Source: an uncultured Pedobacter sp.
Lineage (GTDB): Bacteria > Bacteroidota > Bacteroidia > Sphingobacteriales > Sphingobacteriaceae
Length of the DNA stretch: 59,519 bases
Assembly (NCBI RefSeq): GCF_946480185.1
Contig: NZ_CAMLIG010000024.1
Location: 1-59,519, forward strand
Reading direction: 5' to 3'
Position numbers and translations under genes: made by a program. Below the pieces are notes generated by a model, which saw only the letters and a list, made by a program, of their open reading frames with translations, did not search any database and was not told where the DNA came from. Below, in pieces: positions 34,377 to 43,255 of this stretch. Each line of letters opens with the position of its first letter. Position 1 is the stretch's first letter.

Positions 34377-35077
34377 TAAAGAATAAAAAAGTAATTTTTG
34401 AAGATTGGGGCTTGGTTGATTATCAGGAAGCTTGGGATAGGCAAGAGCGGATTTTTTCTGAAGCCGTGGCTATTAAATCATTCAACAGAAATAATCCGGA
34501 GAAAGAAAAGCAAACCACAAATACGCTTGTTTTTGTAGAGCATCCGCATGTTTATACTTTGGGTAAAAGTGGCAAGCCAGAAAACCTTTTGCTGGATGAG
34601 AACCAACTCAAAGAAAAAAAGGCAACTTACTATAAAATTAATCGCGGTGGAGATATCACTTACCACGGTCCGGGACAAATTGTAGGCTATCCCATATTAG
34701 ACCTCGATAATTTTTTTACAGATATCCATTTATACCTTCGCACTTTAGAGGAAGCCGTAATTCTTACCTTAAAAGATTTTGGAATTATTGCAGGCAGGTA
34801 CCCTGGTTTTACCGGTGTTTGGATTGATGCTGATAATGATAAAGCCCGTAAAATTTGTGCAATGGGCGTACGTTGTAGCCGCTGGATTACCATGCATGGC
34901 TTTGCGTTTAATGTAAATGCCGATTTGGCTTATTTTAAAAATATTGTGCCCTGTGGAATTGACGATAAAGATGTAACCTCTATGCAACGCGAACTAGGGC
35001 ATGTTGTGGATATAAATGAAGTTAAAAAAATCCTAAAGCAACATATTGCCGTACTTTTTGATATGCAAATGGTATGA
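34373..35077 (+). CDS. lipB: Lipoyl(octanoyl) transferase
   Basis: Transfers octanoyl groups from acyl carrier protein to lipoyl domains. The protein has 234 residues from the ATG at 34373, which overlaps the previous stop. Motifs are RGGDITYHGPGQIVGYPI, the catalytic Lys in ARKICAMGVR, GFAFNVN, and the catalytic Cys in VPCGIDDKDVTSM. Pairing with a phosphopantetheinyl transferase is sensible, since both act on carrier-protein chemistry. A start two codons earlier is possible. The SGNH gene follows within four bases. Confidence 0.95.
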   Translation: MIKNKKVIFEDWGLVDYQEAWDRQERIFSEAVAIKSFNRNNPEKEKQTTNTLVFVEHPHVYTLGKSGKPENLLLDENQLKEKKATYYKINRGGDITYHGPGQIVGYPILDLDNFFTDIHLYLRTLEEAVILTLKDFGIIAGRYPGFTGVWIDADNDKARKICAMGVRCSRWITMHGFAFNVNADLAYFKNIVPCGIDDKDVTSMQRELGHVVDINEVKKILKQHIAVLFDMQMV

Positions 35078-35080
35078 CGT

Positions 35081-35797
35081 ATGAAAATTTTAATTTTATT
35101 AGGTAGTTTGTTTCTTTTTGGTGCATGTACTAAAAAGTCAGATCCGGTGGTGTTCAATAACCCGAATCCGGCGGTAACACCAGTTATTACTGGCAGTTTA
35201 ACTTATTTGGCTTTAGGCGATTCTTATACCATAGGACAGTCTGTTGAAACCTCCCAAAACTTCCCCAATCAGTTGGTCACTCAATTAAAGGCCGAAAATA
35301 TAAATGTTTCTAATAAAATAATTGCACAAACCGGTTGGACAACCGGCGATTTGATCAGCGCAATTCAGTCCGCAACTTTGGAACCTAAATACGATTTTGT
35401 AACCTTATTAATCGGTGTAAACAACCAATACAGAGGTTATAATATTGATGACTACAGAACAGAATTTATACAATTATTGCAAACGAGCATTAAATATGCG
35501 GGCGGAAATGCTTCACGGGTTTTTGTTTTATCGATACCTGATTACAGCGTTACCCCTTTTGCCGGAAACAACGTTAGCGTTACTTCGCAAATAGCAACAG
35601 AAATTGATGCTTATAATAAAATTAATAAGCAGGAAACTGCAAACTTGAAAGCGAATTATTTAGATATCACTCCAATTTCAAGAGAGGCAAAAACTAATCC
35701 TAATTTAATTGCACCAGACGGACTGCATCCTTCGGCAGAAATGTATAGTGCGTGGATTAAACTTTTAGCTCCCCAGGTACAAAGTCATCTCAAATAA
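35081..35797 (+). CDS. SGNH/GDSL-type esterase lipoprotein
   Basis: Lipoprotein of 238 residues with lipobox LFGAC (Cys16). Block I is LALGDSYTIG, block III is LIGVNNQYRG, and block V is DGLHPS. All four SGNH residues are therefore present, so it should be an active lipase/esterase or acetylesterase at the cell surface or periplasm. The substrate is unknown. It is the third gene of a tight run after lipB. The FKBP genes follow 83 to 116 bases later with a candidate promoter of their own. Confidence 0.92.
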   Translation: MKILILLGSLFLFGACTKKSDPVVFNNPNPAVTPVITGSLTYLALGDSYTIGQSVETSQNFPNQLVTQLKAENINVSNKIIAQTGWTTGDLISAIQSATLEPKYDFVTLLIGVNNQYRGYNIDDYRTEFIQLLQTSIKYAGGNASRVFVLSIPDYSVTPFAGNNVSVTSQIATEIDAYNKINKQETANLKANYLDITPISREAKTNPNLIAPDGLHPSAEMYSAWIKLLAPQVQSHLK

Positions 35798-35896
35798 GAT
35801 GTTTTAAATTTGCAATACAAGTTTTTGTAAAGCAATGCCAACAATAATGTTAGAAGTTAAATAACGTTAATATTTAGGTTTTGAGTAAAAGAAAGA

Positions 35897-35904
35897 TAAA
35901 TTTG
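35897..35904 (+). promoter_or_regulatory. Candidate -7 box before the FKBP lipoprotein gene
   Basis: TAAATTTG matches TAnnTTTG exactly and lies 10 bases before the ATG at 35914. A second exact match is at 35805-35812. No TTG is at the right distance upstream of either. If the nearer one is real the transcript starts almost at the ATG, which would rule out the earlier in-frame TTG at 35881. Confidence 0.35.
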
Positions 35905-35913
35905 CAGATTGAA

Positions 35914-36402
35914 ATGAAAATGAAGAACTTACTTTACCTTTTTATAGCAACTATTTTAGCATTTAGCGCTTGTAAAAAAGAACCATACGTTGATTCACAG
36001 GCTGTAGCACTTGCGCAGTTTGGAAAAGATACTGTAATCATCAATAAATTTATAGCCGATAACAATATCCCTGCGATAAAGGATGAATATGGGGTGTATT
36101 ACCAAATCACGGATCCGGGAACCGGAACGGTAGTGCCTAATAATAATTCAATTGTTACAGTAAAATATACCGGTAGATTGCTGGACGGAACTGTTTTTGA
36201 TAGTACCAAAACTGATAGTACCTACACTAATTATTTAGGAAATCTAATTGTTGGCTGGCGTATAGGTATTCCTAAAATTAAATCAGGAGGTAAAATCCGT
36301 TTAATTATTCCGAGCGGATATGCTTATGGTTCCGCTGCTCCAGGAACCATCCCATCAAATTCCATATTAGATTTCGACATCGAATTAAAAGACGTAAAAT
36401 AA
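35914..36402 (+). CDS. FKBP-type peptidyl-prolyl isomerase lipoprotein
   Basis: Lipoprotein of about 163 residues (lipobox FSAC). It has one FKBP domain: YTGRLLDGTVFDST, LIVGWRIGIPKIKSGGKIRLIIPSGYAYG, and IPSNSILDFDIELK. These match the family core (VxYTGxLxDGxxFDSS, GWxxGI, IPxxLAYG, IPxNxxLxFxVEL), so activity is plausible; it probably helps fold envelope proteins. The start is ATG at 35914 or 35920. The next lipoprotein begins immediately at its stop, with no spacer, and is probably a divergent copy. Confidence 0.92.
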   Translation: MKMKNLLYLFIATILAFSACKKEPYVDSQAVALAQFGKDTVIINKFIADNNIPAIKDEYGVYYQITDPGTGTVVPNNNSIVTVKYTGRLLDGTVFDSTKTDSTYTNYLGNLIVGWRIGIPKIKSGGKIRLIIPSGYAYGSAAPGTIPSNSILDFDIELKDVK

Positions 36403-37260
36403 ATGATAAAGAAAATTTTAAGCCTATCTATTTTTGCAATATTGGCTTTAGGTGCTTGTAAAAAAGAAACTAGGTCATTGATACAGGTAGAAGATGAAAC
36501 CATCCAAGCGTACTTAAAATCAAATAATTTAACAGGTTTTACAAAAGACACTTCTGGTTTTTATTATAAAGTGCTTACTCCGGGAACGGGCGTAGCTGTT
36601 GCCTATCCAAGTTATGTAGGCGTTTACCAAACTACCACTTCTATAAATAAAAATGTAACTTATGAGTTTTCTAAATACAATCCTCAGTTTAATTATTTAG
36701 GATATATTACTCCAGTATCTTGGAGAGAAAGCCTTTTGAAAATTAAAAAAGGAGGTGAGATTAGGGTAATTACGCCATCATATCTTGCTTATGGAAAAGA
36801 TGGCTCGGGCTCTTCTATCCCAGGGAATGCTATTTTGGATACCAAGTTGAATTTGATTGATGATGCAGACAGACCTGCTTATGAAGATGCTTTAATTAGA
36901 ACTTATCTTACAGAAAACAACCTAACCGCAACAAAAGATGCAAATGGTATTTTTTACCAAATAATTACGCCAGGAACCGGAACAGCAATTACCTCTACTA
37001 CGGCAAGTTTGCAAGTTGAGTATACACTTAGATTTCTCACTGGGTCAATATTTCAACAAACAACCTCTGGTTCTCCAGTAACTCTTAATATTAGCAATAC
37101 AGTTGATGGCTGGAAATTAGCACTTCCTTTGATTAAAGCGGGTGGAAAAATAAGATTATTTATTCCATCAAGATTTGCCTACGGCGTTACTGGTAAAGAC
37201 GGAATACCTCCAAACACTATTTTAGATTTTGATATAGACTTAATTTCTGTAACTAACTAA
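36403..37260 (+). CDS. Lipoprotein with two FKBP-like domains, the first degenerate
   Basis: Lipoprotein of 285 residues (lipobox LGAC, Cys19). Two FKBP-like units lie at about 30-150 and 165-285. Unit one keeps KKGGEIRVITPSYLAYGKDG but has lost the YTGxLxDGxxFDSS stretch. Unit two keeps VEYTLRFLTGSIFQQTT and PSRFAYG with several substitutions. It is thus likely to bind rather than isomerise proteins, although this needs testing. The gene directly abuts the preceding FKBP gene, so it may have arisen by local duplication. A strong terminator follows. Confidence 0.88.
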   Translation: MIKKILSLSIFAILALGACKKETRSLIQVEDETIQAYLKSNNLTGFTKDTSGFYYKVLTPGTGVAVAYPSYVGVYQTTTSINKNVTYEFSKYNPQFNYLGYITPVSWRESLLKIKKGGEIRVITPSYLAYGKDGSGSSIPGNAILDTKLNLIDDADRPAYEDALIRTYLTENNLTATKDANGIFYQIITPGTGTAITSTTASLQVEYTLRFLTGSIFQQTTSGSPVTLNISNTVDGWKLALPLIKAGGKIRLFIPSRFAYGVTGKDGIPPNTILDFDIDLISVTN

Positions 37261-37278
37261 AAACGACATCTTTGTAAA

Positions 37279-37313
37279 CAATAAAAGCAACCCTAAAAAG
37301 GTTGCTTTTATTG
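37279..37313. terminator. Bidirectional terminator shared by the FKBP run and the photolyase gene
   Basis: A 14-bp perfect stem (37279-37292 with 37300-37313) with loop CTAAAAA carries AAAAGC/GCTTTT arms on both sides. It overlaps the last codons of the minus-strand photolyase gene, so both convergent transcripts can end here. Confidence 0.85.
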
Positions 37314-38621
37314 TTTCAATGCCTTTTTATAGGTTTCCAAACATCTTTCACGAGCCACTTTATGATCGACTATAGGTGCTGGATATTTAAAAACATCATT
37401 AAATTCTGGAATCCATTTTTTGATGTATTTTAAATCTTTATCAAACTTTTTCAACTGCTCATGCGGATTAAAAATCCGGAAATAAGGCGCCGCATCTACT
37501 CCGCAACCTGCCGCCCATTGCCAGCCCCCCACATTGCTAGAAAGTTCGTAATCCAGTAGTTTTTCGGCAAAATAACGCTCGCCCCAGCGCCAATCAATTA
37601 ACAAATGTTTGGTTAAAAAACTGGCGACAACCATGCGCACCCGGTTGTGCATAAAGCCAGTTTGGTTTAACTGTCGCATTCCGGCATCAACCAAAGGGTA
37701 GCCCGTTTTACCTTCGCACCAAGCTTTAAACTCTGTTTCGTTGTTTCTCCATTTGATATCATCATACTCTTTTCTGAAAGCATCTTTTGCAGCATGTGGA
37801 AAATGGTAAAGGATAGAAAAATAGAAATCACGCCAAATTAACTCGCTCAACCAAACACTGCTTTTCTCTTCGAAAGCGGTTTTAACTAAATCGCGGATGC
37901 TTACGGTTCCAAATCGCAGATGAACACTCATATGCGATGTTGCATCCATTGCCGGGAAATCTCTATCGTGACCGTAATTGGCCAAAATCGGTTTATATTT
38001 TTTATCCGGAAAGGTTAAGGTGCTTTTTGTGAAGCCTAATTGGTTTAGGGTTGGAGATTTTAATTTGGATGTATGGAGGAAATTTTGAAAGTATTTTTCT
38101 GTAGGATAAGGCTTGTAATAAAAGGCATCGAGCTTGCCAAGGTATTTGTTTTTGTAGGGAGTAAACACCACATAAGGTTTACCGTCGTCTTTTAAAATTT
38201 CGTCTTTTTCAAAAATGCACTGGTCTTTAAAGGTGTGGAACTTAATTTGATGCTCCGTGAAGTACTCTTTTAAATCATAGTCCCGTTTTATCGCATAAGG
38301 CTCATAATCATGGTTGGTGTAAACTGCAGCAACGTTATAATTCTTTAAAACCGTGGTCCAAATTTCGTGGGGTTTGCCATTTAAAACCAGCAGGCTTGAA
38401 TGGTGTTTTTCTTCCAGCTCTTTTTTAAGTGCAACAAGCTCTTCGTGGATAAAAGTGATTCTAGCGTCGGACTTATCCTCCAGCTTGTCTAGTATTTCGG
38501 TATCAAAAATAAACAGGGGCAATACTTTAAAGCCACTTTTTAACGCATAATAAAGTGCCGCGTTATCATGTAATCTTAAATCTCGCCTCAACCAAAAAAC
38601 CGCAATTTTGTCTTTATCCAT
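37308..38621 (-). CDS. Deoxyribodipyrimidine photolyase / cryptochrome family
   Basis: Light-driven repair of cyclobutane pyrimidine dimers, 437 residues. The N-terminal antenna domain opens with IAVFWLRRDLRLHDNAAL, and the C-terminal FAD domain has SELIWRDFYF, TGYPLVDAGMRQLNQTGFMHNR, and the DYELSSNVGGWQWAAG-type FAD site. These motifs indicate class I CPD photolyase. It is coupled to the upstream epimerase-like gene by an eight-base overlap, which suggests one mRNA but no obvious shared function. Confidence 0.94.
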   Translation of the reverse strand: MDKDKIAVFWLRRDLRLHDNAALYYALKSGFKVLPLFIFDTEILDKLEDKSDARITFIHEELVALKKELEEKHHSSLLVLNGKPHEIWTTVLKNYNVAAVYTNHDYEPYAIKRDYDLKEYFTEHQIKFHTFKDQCIFEKDEILKDDGKPYVVFTPYKNKYLGKLDAFYYKPYPTEKYFQNFLHTSKLKSPTLNQLGFTKSTLTFPDKKYKPILANYGHDRDFPAMDATSHMSVHLRFGTVSIRDLVKTAFEEKSSVWLSELIWRDFYFSILYHFPHAAKDAFRKEYDDIKWRNNETEFKAWCEGKTGYPLVDAGMRQLNQTGFMHNRVRMVVASFLTKHLLIDWRWGERYFAEKLLDYELSSNVGGWQWAAGCGVDAAPYFRIFNPHEQLKKFDKDLKYIKKWIPEFNDVFKYPAPIVDHKVARERCLETYKKALKQ

Positions 38622-39519
38622 AAATTTCTTGTAGTGCGGTTTCTATGTTAGGAAAAGAAAATTTGAAACCAATTTCCTCTATTTTCTGAGTACTCATTTT
38701 TGTGCTTCCCAATACAACCGCACTCATTTCGCCTAAAGCTAATTTTAAGGCAAAGGAAGGAACGTTTGGCAACCAAAGCGGTCTATCTAACTGCTTGGCA
38801 ATTGCTTTTGTAAGAGCCGCGTTTGTTAAAGGTTGCGGGCTGCTCATGTTATACGCACCTTTTATATATTCATTTTCTACTGCAAAAACGTACATTTCTG
38901 CTACGTCATCTAAATGGATCCAAGAAATCCACTGTTTTCCGTTGCCCAGCGGAGCGCCGAAGCCATATTTAATGGGTTGTGCAATTTTTTGAAGTGCGCC
39001 ACTGTCTTTATCTAAAATCACTCCAGTTCTAAACTTTACCACCCTTAGGCCTAAATCAGTTCCCTTATCAACGGCTTGTTCCCATTTAATACAGCATTCG
39101 CCTAAGAAATCATGTGCAGGTTCAGATTCTTCAAACATTAACTCCTCATCTCTGTCGCTATAATAGCCCGCAGCAGATGCGGAAATTACAGATTTTACTT
39201 GGTGCGGTGCTTCTTTGAGTAATTTATAAATTAGCGCAATAGAGTCTGTGCGACTTTTAATTAGAATTTGTTTGCGTTCGTCTGTCCAGCGTTCATCCGC
39301 AATTCCAGCACCAGCTAAATGGATAATAGTACCAACGCCGTTAATACAGGCGGGGTCAATTTCTTGCTTTTCTATATCCCATTTAAAGGTTTTATAGCGT
39401 GTATCTGGTTTAGGATTTCGACTGAGTAAAACTACCTGATATCCTTTTTTGGTGAGTGTTTCACTTAAATGTTTTCCTACGGTTCCTGTGCCTCCTGTAA
39501 TTAAGATCTTGCTACCCAT
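38614..39519 (-). CDS. TIGR01777-type NAD-dependent epimerase (SulA/YfcH-like)
   Basis: Rossmann-fold protein of 301 residues. ILITGGTGTVGKHL near 4 binds the nucleotide, and HLAGAGIADERWTDERK and FRTGVILDKDSGAL are typical of the TIGR01777 family. The C-terminal DUF1731-like part closes the protein (VPSFALKLALGEMSAVVLGSTKMS). The substrate is unknown; distant relatives include division-inhibitor-like SulA of cyanobacteria. It overlaps the photolyase start by eight bases. Confidence 0.9.
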   Translation of the reverse strand: MGSKILITGGTGTVGKHLSETLTKKGYQVVLLSRNPKPDTRYKTFKWDIEKQEIDPACINGVGTIIHLAGAGIADERWTDERKQILIKSRTDSIALIYKLLKEAPHQVKSVISASAAGYYSDRDEELMFEESEPAHDFLGECCIKWEQAVDKGTDLGLRVVKFRTGVILDKDSGALQKIAQPIKYGFGAPLGNGKQWISWIHLDDVAEMYVFAVENEYIKGAYNMSSPQPLTNAALTKAIAKQLDRPLWLPNVPSFALKLALGEMSAVVLGSTKMSTQKIEEIGFKFSFPNIETALQEIYG

Positions 39520-39598
39520 AATTATTGATTAACCAAAAAAAATGATTTTGGTTTTCAAGGATGTAAAAATCATGCCCGTTGAACGGAAGTTGCGATTA

Positions 39599-40027
39599 TT
39601 AGCTGTTTATATAATTCTCCAAATTTTTAATGGTGACTTTTTGTTCTTCTATGATGAATTTCACCACATCACCAATGGAAACCATGCCGGTGAGTTTTCC
39701 TGCATCTTCTACTGGTAAATGGCGGATATGTTTATCTGTCATTACCTGCATACAATGTTCTAAAGTTTGCTCTGGGCTAACAACGATAGGGGAAGGAGTC
39801 ATCACGCTATCAATACGTACTTCCTTTGAAGATTTCCCTTTTAAAACCACCTTACGAGCGTAATCTCTTTCTGTGAAAATACCTTTCAAGCTACCGTTCT
39901 CGGTAATTAAAATAGCGCTGATATTTTTACTGTTCATAATCTCCAACGCGTCATAAACCATTGAAGAAGGTTCTATAGAGATAATACGACTCTCCTTAGA
40001 ATTTAAGATTTGATGTACTGTACTCAT
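39599..40027 (-). CDS. Two-CBS-domain protein
   Basis: Cytoplasmic protein of 142 residues made of a single CBS pair (about 8-65 and 73-130), with motifs ILITENGSLKGIFTERDYARKV and HLPVEDAGKLTGMVSIGDVVKF. Such modules bind adenosine nucleotides, and stand-alone ones may regulate partner enzymes; no partner is evident here. The start gives MSTVHQILNSK. It has 80 and 210 bases of non-coding sequence on either side and so is probably a single-gene transcript. Confidence 0.93.
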   Translation of the reverse strand: MSTVHQILNSKESRIISIEPSSMVYDALEIMNSKNISAILITENGSLKGIFTERDYARKVVLKGKSSKEVRIDSVMTPSPIVVSPEQTLEHCMQVMTDKHIRHLPVEDAGKLTGMVSIGDVVKFIIEEQKVTIKNLENYINS

Positions 40028-40147
40028 AAAGGGTTTGTTTTGGTGTAACTAAATGTAACGATAAAAAATTACATTCAAATAATGAGCCGGTTAGAATTTG
40101 TTTTTCTACAATACAATTAAAGAGCGGACGCTCAATTGAGTTTTTCC

Positions 40148-40223
40148 GCGTTAAGGATAGGAACGGATACCTGCCTTGTGGCTAATGCCTGAAGCCGTAT
40201 GAGTGGATAGCCTGTTAAAACGC
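40148..40223 (-). repeat. Possible dispersed structured element
   Basis: The ends GCGTT (40148-40152) and AACGC (40219-40223) are complementary. On the minus strand the element reads GCGTTTTAACAGGCTATCC and so on, which I recognise as an intergenic repeat type of this bacterial group, though I cannot test copy number. It lies between the SDR and CBS genes. The rest of the 209-base gap shows nothing I can name. Confidence 0.4.
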
Positions 40224-40236
40224 CCAAATCATTCTT

Positions 40237-41682
40237 TTAAATACCTTTAAAATTCACAATCCGTTGCGCCATTCCGTTAAAAATAAAGAGGTGAAAAGGC
40301 CACATTAACCACCAATATGCTCGGCCCCATAAGCCGTTAGGCCTAAAAGTGGCAGTTTGCTTTAAGTATTGATGTGTGCCACGTTCTATAATTACAAATT
40401 CTAACCAAGCTTCGCCGGGAAGCCGCATTTCTGCATACAACAGCAAACGTTTGGTTTCTTTATCGGCTAAAAGTACTCGCCAAAAATCCAGCGCATCGCC
40501 GGCAACAATTTCGTTTCCGCTTCTTCGCCCGCGTCTTAAACCCACACCGCCTAAAATCTGATCTAAAAATCCGCGTAGGCCCCAAAGCCAATCCAAGTAA
40601 TACCAGCCTCTTTTACCGCCAATTGCCCAAATATTATTCAGCACTTCCTCGCTGTTTCTGCTAAAATTTAATTTGACCTGATAGTTAAGCGTTCCTTTTT
40701 GTGGCACTTCAATTTGGTCCATAAAATTGGTGGTGAGGTAGCCTTTATTTAGGGCATCTCGCCAGCTGGAAACAATGGAGTTCTGCTCTATTTTAACAAA
40801 AGCATAATTGAGCGCCTGTTGGTAACTTAGGCATTTATGTGGGACAATTTCCAGTATTTTATGATCGTAACAAATGACTTCGTTGCGCATGCTTTCTACC
40901 AAACTACTGGCAATATTATAGTTTACAGAGGTTACGATGTTAAGCCAATAGGAGGACAAGCGAGGCGTTAAAACGGGGATAGTTAAAATATAGCGTTTTA
41001 ACTTTCGGGCTTTTGCATAACCCAAAAGCATATTTTTATAGGTTAAAATATCCGGTCCACCAATATCAAAAGTTTGATTGTACGTTTTCTCGTTTTGTAA
41101 AATATGCTCTAAATAGTACAGCACATCACGAATGGCGATGGGCTGGCATTTGGTATGCAGCCATTTAGGCGCCACCATTACGGGTAATTTCTCGGTTAAA
41201 TCTCTGATAATTTCAAAAGAAGCACTGCCCGAACCAATGATAATTGCGGCCCTTAAAAATGTGTAGGCTATTTTGCTTTTTTTGATGATGTCCTCAACCG
41301 CCAGCCGGGATTTTAGATGATCAGACAATTGTTCATCGTTAACTATGCCGGTAAGGTAAATGATTTGTTTGCAGGACGTTTGTTCTAGCGCTTTAACAAA
41401 ATTATTGGCTGAAAGTATTTCGAGCTGTTCAAAATCTGAGCGGCTATTGCCCATGGAATGCACCAAATAATAGGCGGCGTCAATATCTTTTGGGATTTCT
41501 GTTAAGGAATCGGCCTGTAATAAATCGCCAATAACAAGATGCGAGTTTTTATTGGCTGTTAAACTTTGTTTTGCCCGGCGTTTATCACGGACAAGGCAAT
41601 AAACCTGATGTCCGGCAGCTTCTAAAACAGGAAGTAACCTTGCGCCAATATATCCGTTTGCACCAGTTAGCAATATCTTCAT
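40237..41682 (-). CDS. SDR-type NAD-binding protein with C-terminal DUF2867
   Basis: Protein of 481 residues. The N-terminal NmrA/SDR-like domain has ILLTGANGYIGARLLPVL at 3-20, AAYYLVHSMG and FLRAAIIIGSGS. The C-terminal DUF2867 part (about 330-475) has WRVLLADKETKRLLLYAEMRLPGEAWLEF. The combination is common in Bacteroidota; the substrate is unknown. No clear membrane anchor is visible. The gene is alone: 175 bases upstream and 209 downstream are non-coding. Confidence 0.88.
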   Translation of the reverse strand: MKILLTGANGYIGARLLPVLEAAGHQVYCLVRDKRRAKQSLTANKNSHLVIGDLLQADSLTEIPKDIDAAYYLVHSMGNSRSDFEQLEILSANNFVKALEQTSCKQIIYLTGIVNDEQLSDHLKSRLAVEDIIKKSKIAYTFLRAAIIIGSGSASFEIIRDLTEKLPVMVAPKWLHTKCQPIAIRDVLYYLEHILQNEKTYNQTFDIGGPDILTYKNMLLGYAKARKLKRYILTIPVLTPRLSSYWLNIVTSVNYNIASSLVESMRNEVICYDHKILEIVPHKCLSYQQALNYAFVKIEQNSIVSSWRDALNKGYLTTNFMDQIEVPQKGTLNYQVKLNFSRNSEEVLNNIWAIGGKRGWYYLDWLWGLRGFLDQILGGVGLRRGRRSGNEIVAGDALDFWRVLLADKETKRLLLYAEMRLPGEAWLEFVIIERGTHQYLKQTATFRPNGLWGRAYWWLMWPFHLFIFNGMAQRIVNFKGI

Positions 41683-41857
41683 AACAGAGTAACAAAGTTT
41701 TTGGCTTAGGGTTTTGGCTTGCGGAGCTTTCCAGAGAAAAATATCTCGAGGCTTTTAAAAGAAAAAGCGAAGTTCAATTAAAAACTCCGCCTTACTAATC
41801 TAAATTAACGCTCGGGTGTTTATACGAAGCGCAGTTTCAATAAGTTTCAACTATTTT
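41683..41857. other. Intergenic region, nothing identified
   Basis: No promoter match, terminator or repeat could be supported here. A modest inverted AAAGAAAAAGCGAAG-type AT-rich stretch is present but is not a convincing hairpin. Confidence 0.3.
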
Positions 41858-43237
41858 TTATTTTTCGTAACAACCTAAAGATGAAGGAAATACTCTTATT
41901 TTTTGTAATAAATCTTTATTAAGGTAAGTAGAAAAATAAGCGTTTGCACTTAAATCCTTTCCGCTATCATGTGCCGGACTGTTGCTTACCAGTTGGTAAT
42001 TTTCTTTACGGGTGTTGCTAAAAAGCGGATCTATAGTATAAGAATTGCTTGCGCCCAAATTCTGCAAATCTGTTTTAATGCTGTTGTTCTGGAAATCCTG
42101 AACAAATGCTAAACTTCCTTTTTTGTCAAAATCCAGTTCGCGGGTTAAGCTTCCGTAAATGATATTATTAAAAAATTGTGTTTTTAAGTCGGCAGTTTTA
42201 GAGACATCACTATTTAAATAATCTGTAAAATAAACAGAAGGCGTTTTACGCGGAAAGTTAAAGTTGTAGTTGGCCAATGTGTTTTGGTAAAAATTATAAT
42301 TGCCTCCGTAAAAACCCGCAACTAAATACTGCCCACAGTTGTACATTAAATTGTTGATTGCCGTAACGTTTGCATGATAACCTAAAAGTCCGGCAACTTG
42401 ATGATTTTTTACGATGCAGTTAGTGAGTAGAAGTTTTGGATTGGTGTTGCTACTTAAGGAATCTACCGTAAGGCCAACCAAGGCATTTTTAACCGTACAA
42501 TAATTTAAACTGTTATTTGTGCTTGACGCTGAAAAATGAACGCCATCCCATTGCCCGGGTTCGTCGTCATAAATGCGTTCTTGTCTATCGCTGGCAAAAG
42601 TAATACTGTCTGCCAATGTTCCGTTGGCAAGCAAAGAACCATTAACTATTAAACTTGCATCTTTATGGAAATACAATCTTGTGCCTGCTGCTAAAGTTAA
42701 GGTTACGTTTTTTGAAACCGTAGCGTTGCCATAAATAATATAAGGTTTGCCTTTGGTAAAAGTTGTATTGGTATTGATGGTTTCTTTGTTGAGATAAATG
42801 GCGTTTTGACCGTAAGCCACCAAAGGAATTATTTCTTGGTTGCCATTTAAATTAATTTGGATTTGATCTTCTACCAAAAAAGGCTGATCCGCGTTTGTTG
42901 GGTTAATAAAAGCTTTTACAAAAACATAAATAGAATCATTTCCTCTGATTTTTATGTTGTTTAACGAGGTTGTGGCTATTCCGTTAATGTTAATTTTAAA
43001 CGCCGATGAAGCGCCGCCCAACAAACTGATGTTTGAAATTACCACACTATTTTTATTGTAGTTGAAAATTTTCAAGGTGCGATCTGTAGTGCCAGAGCTG
43101 GTAAAAACCGTATCGAAAAGTAAGGAATCAGTGGAAAACTGCAGTTTTGTATTTGCGCCGTGGTCAATTACTTCATCTTTTCTGCATGCAAAAAACACGG
43201 AAGTTATAAACAGCGCAATTAAAAGTTGTTTCATCAT
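41858..43237 (-). CDS. Right-handed beta-helix lipoprotein
   Basis: Lipoprotein of 459 residues with lipobox VFFAC (Cys18). The N-terminal region (about 30-145) looks like an Ig-like/fibronectin-type fold with LFDTVFTSSGTTDRTLKIFNYNK. The rest repeats short strand turns (KNVTLTLAAGTRLYFHKDASLIVNGSLLANGT; LTNCIVKNHQVAGLLG; NTLANYNF) of the parallel beta-helix type, suggesting binding or breakdown of polysaccharide. No catalytic signature is clear. The extreme start could be the second Met. It lies 18 bases from comF in the same direction, so co-transcription is likely. Confidence 0.85.
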   Translation of the reverse strand: MMKQLLIALFITSVFFACRKDEVIDHGANTKLQFSTDSLLFDTVFTSSGTTDRTLKIFNYNKNSVVISNISLLGGASSAFKININGIATTSLNNIKIRGNDSIYVFVKAFINPTNADQPFLVEDQIQINLNGNQEIIPLVAYGQNAIYLNKETINTNTTFTKGKPYIIYGNATVSKNVTLTLAAGTRLYFHKDASLIVNGSLLANGTLADSITFASDRQERIYDDEPGQWDGVHFSASSTNNSLNYCTVKNALVGLTVDSLSSNTNPKLLLTNCIVKNHQVAGLLGYHANVTAINNLMYNCGQYLVAGFYGGNYNFYQNTLANYNFNFPRKTPSVYFTDYLNSDVSKTADLKTQFFNNIIYGSLTRELDFDKKGSLAFVQDFQNNSIKTDLQNLGASNSYTIDPLFSNTRKENYQLVSNSPAHDSGKDLSANAYFSTYLNKDLLQKIRVFPSSLGCYEK

Positions 43238-43255
43238 TTTAACAAAGGTGCTTAA

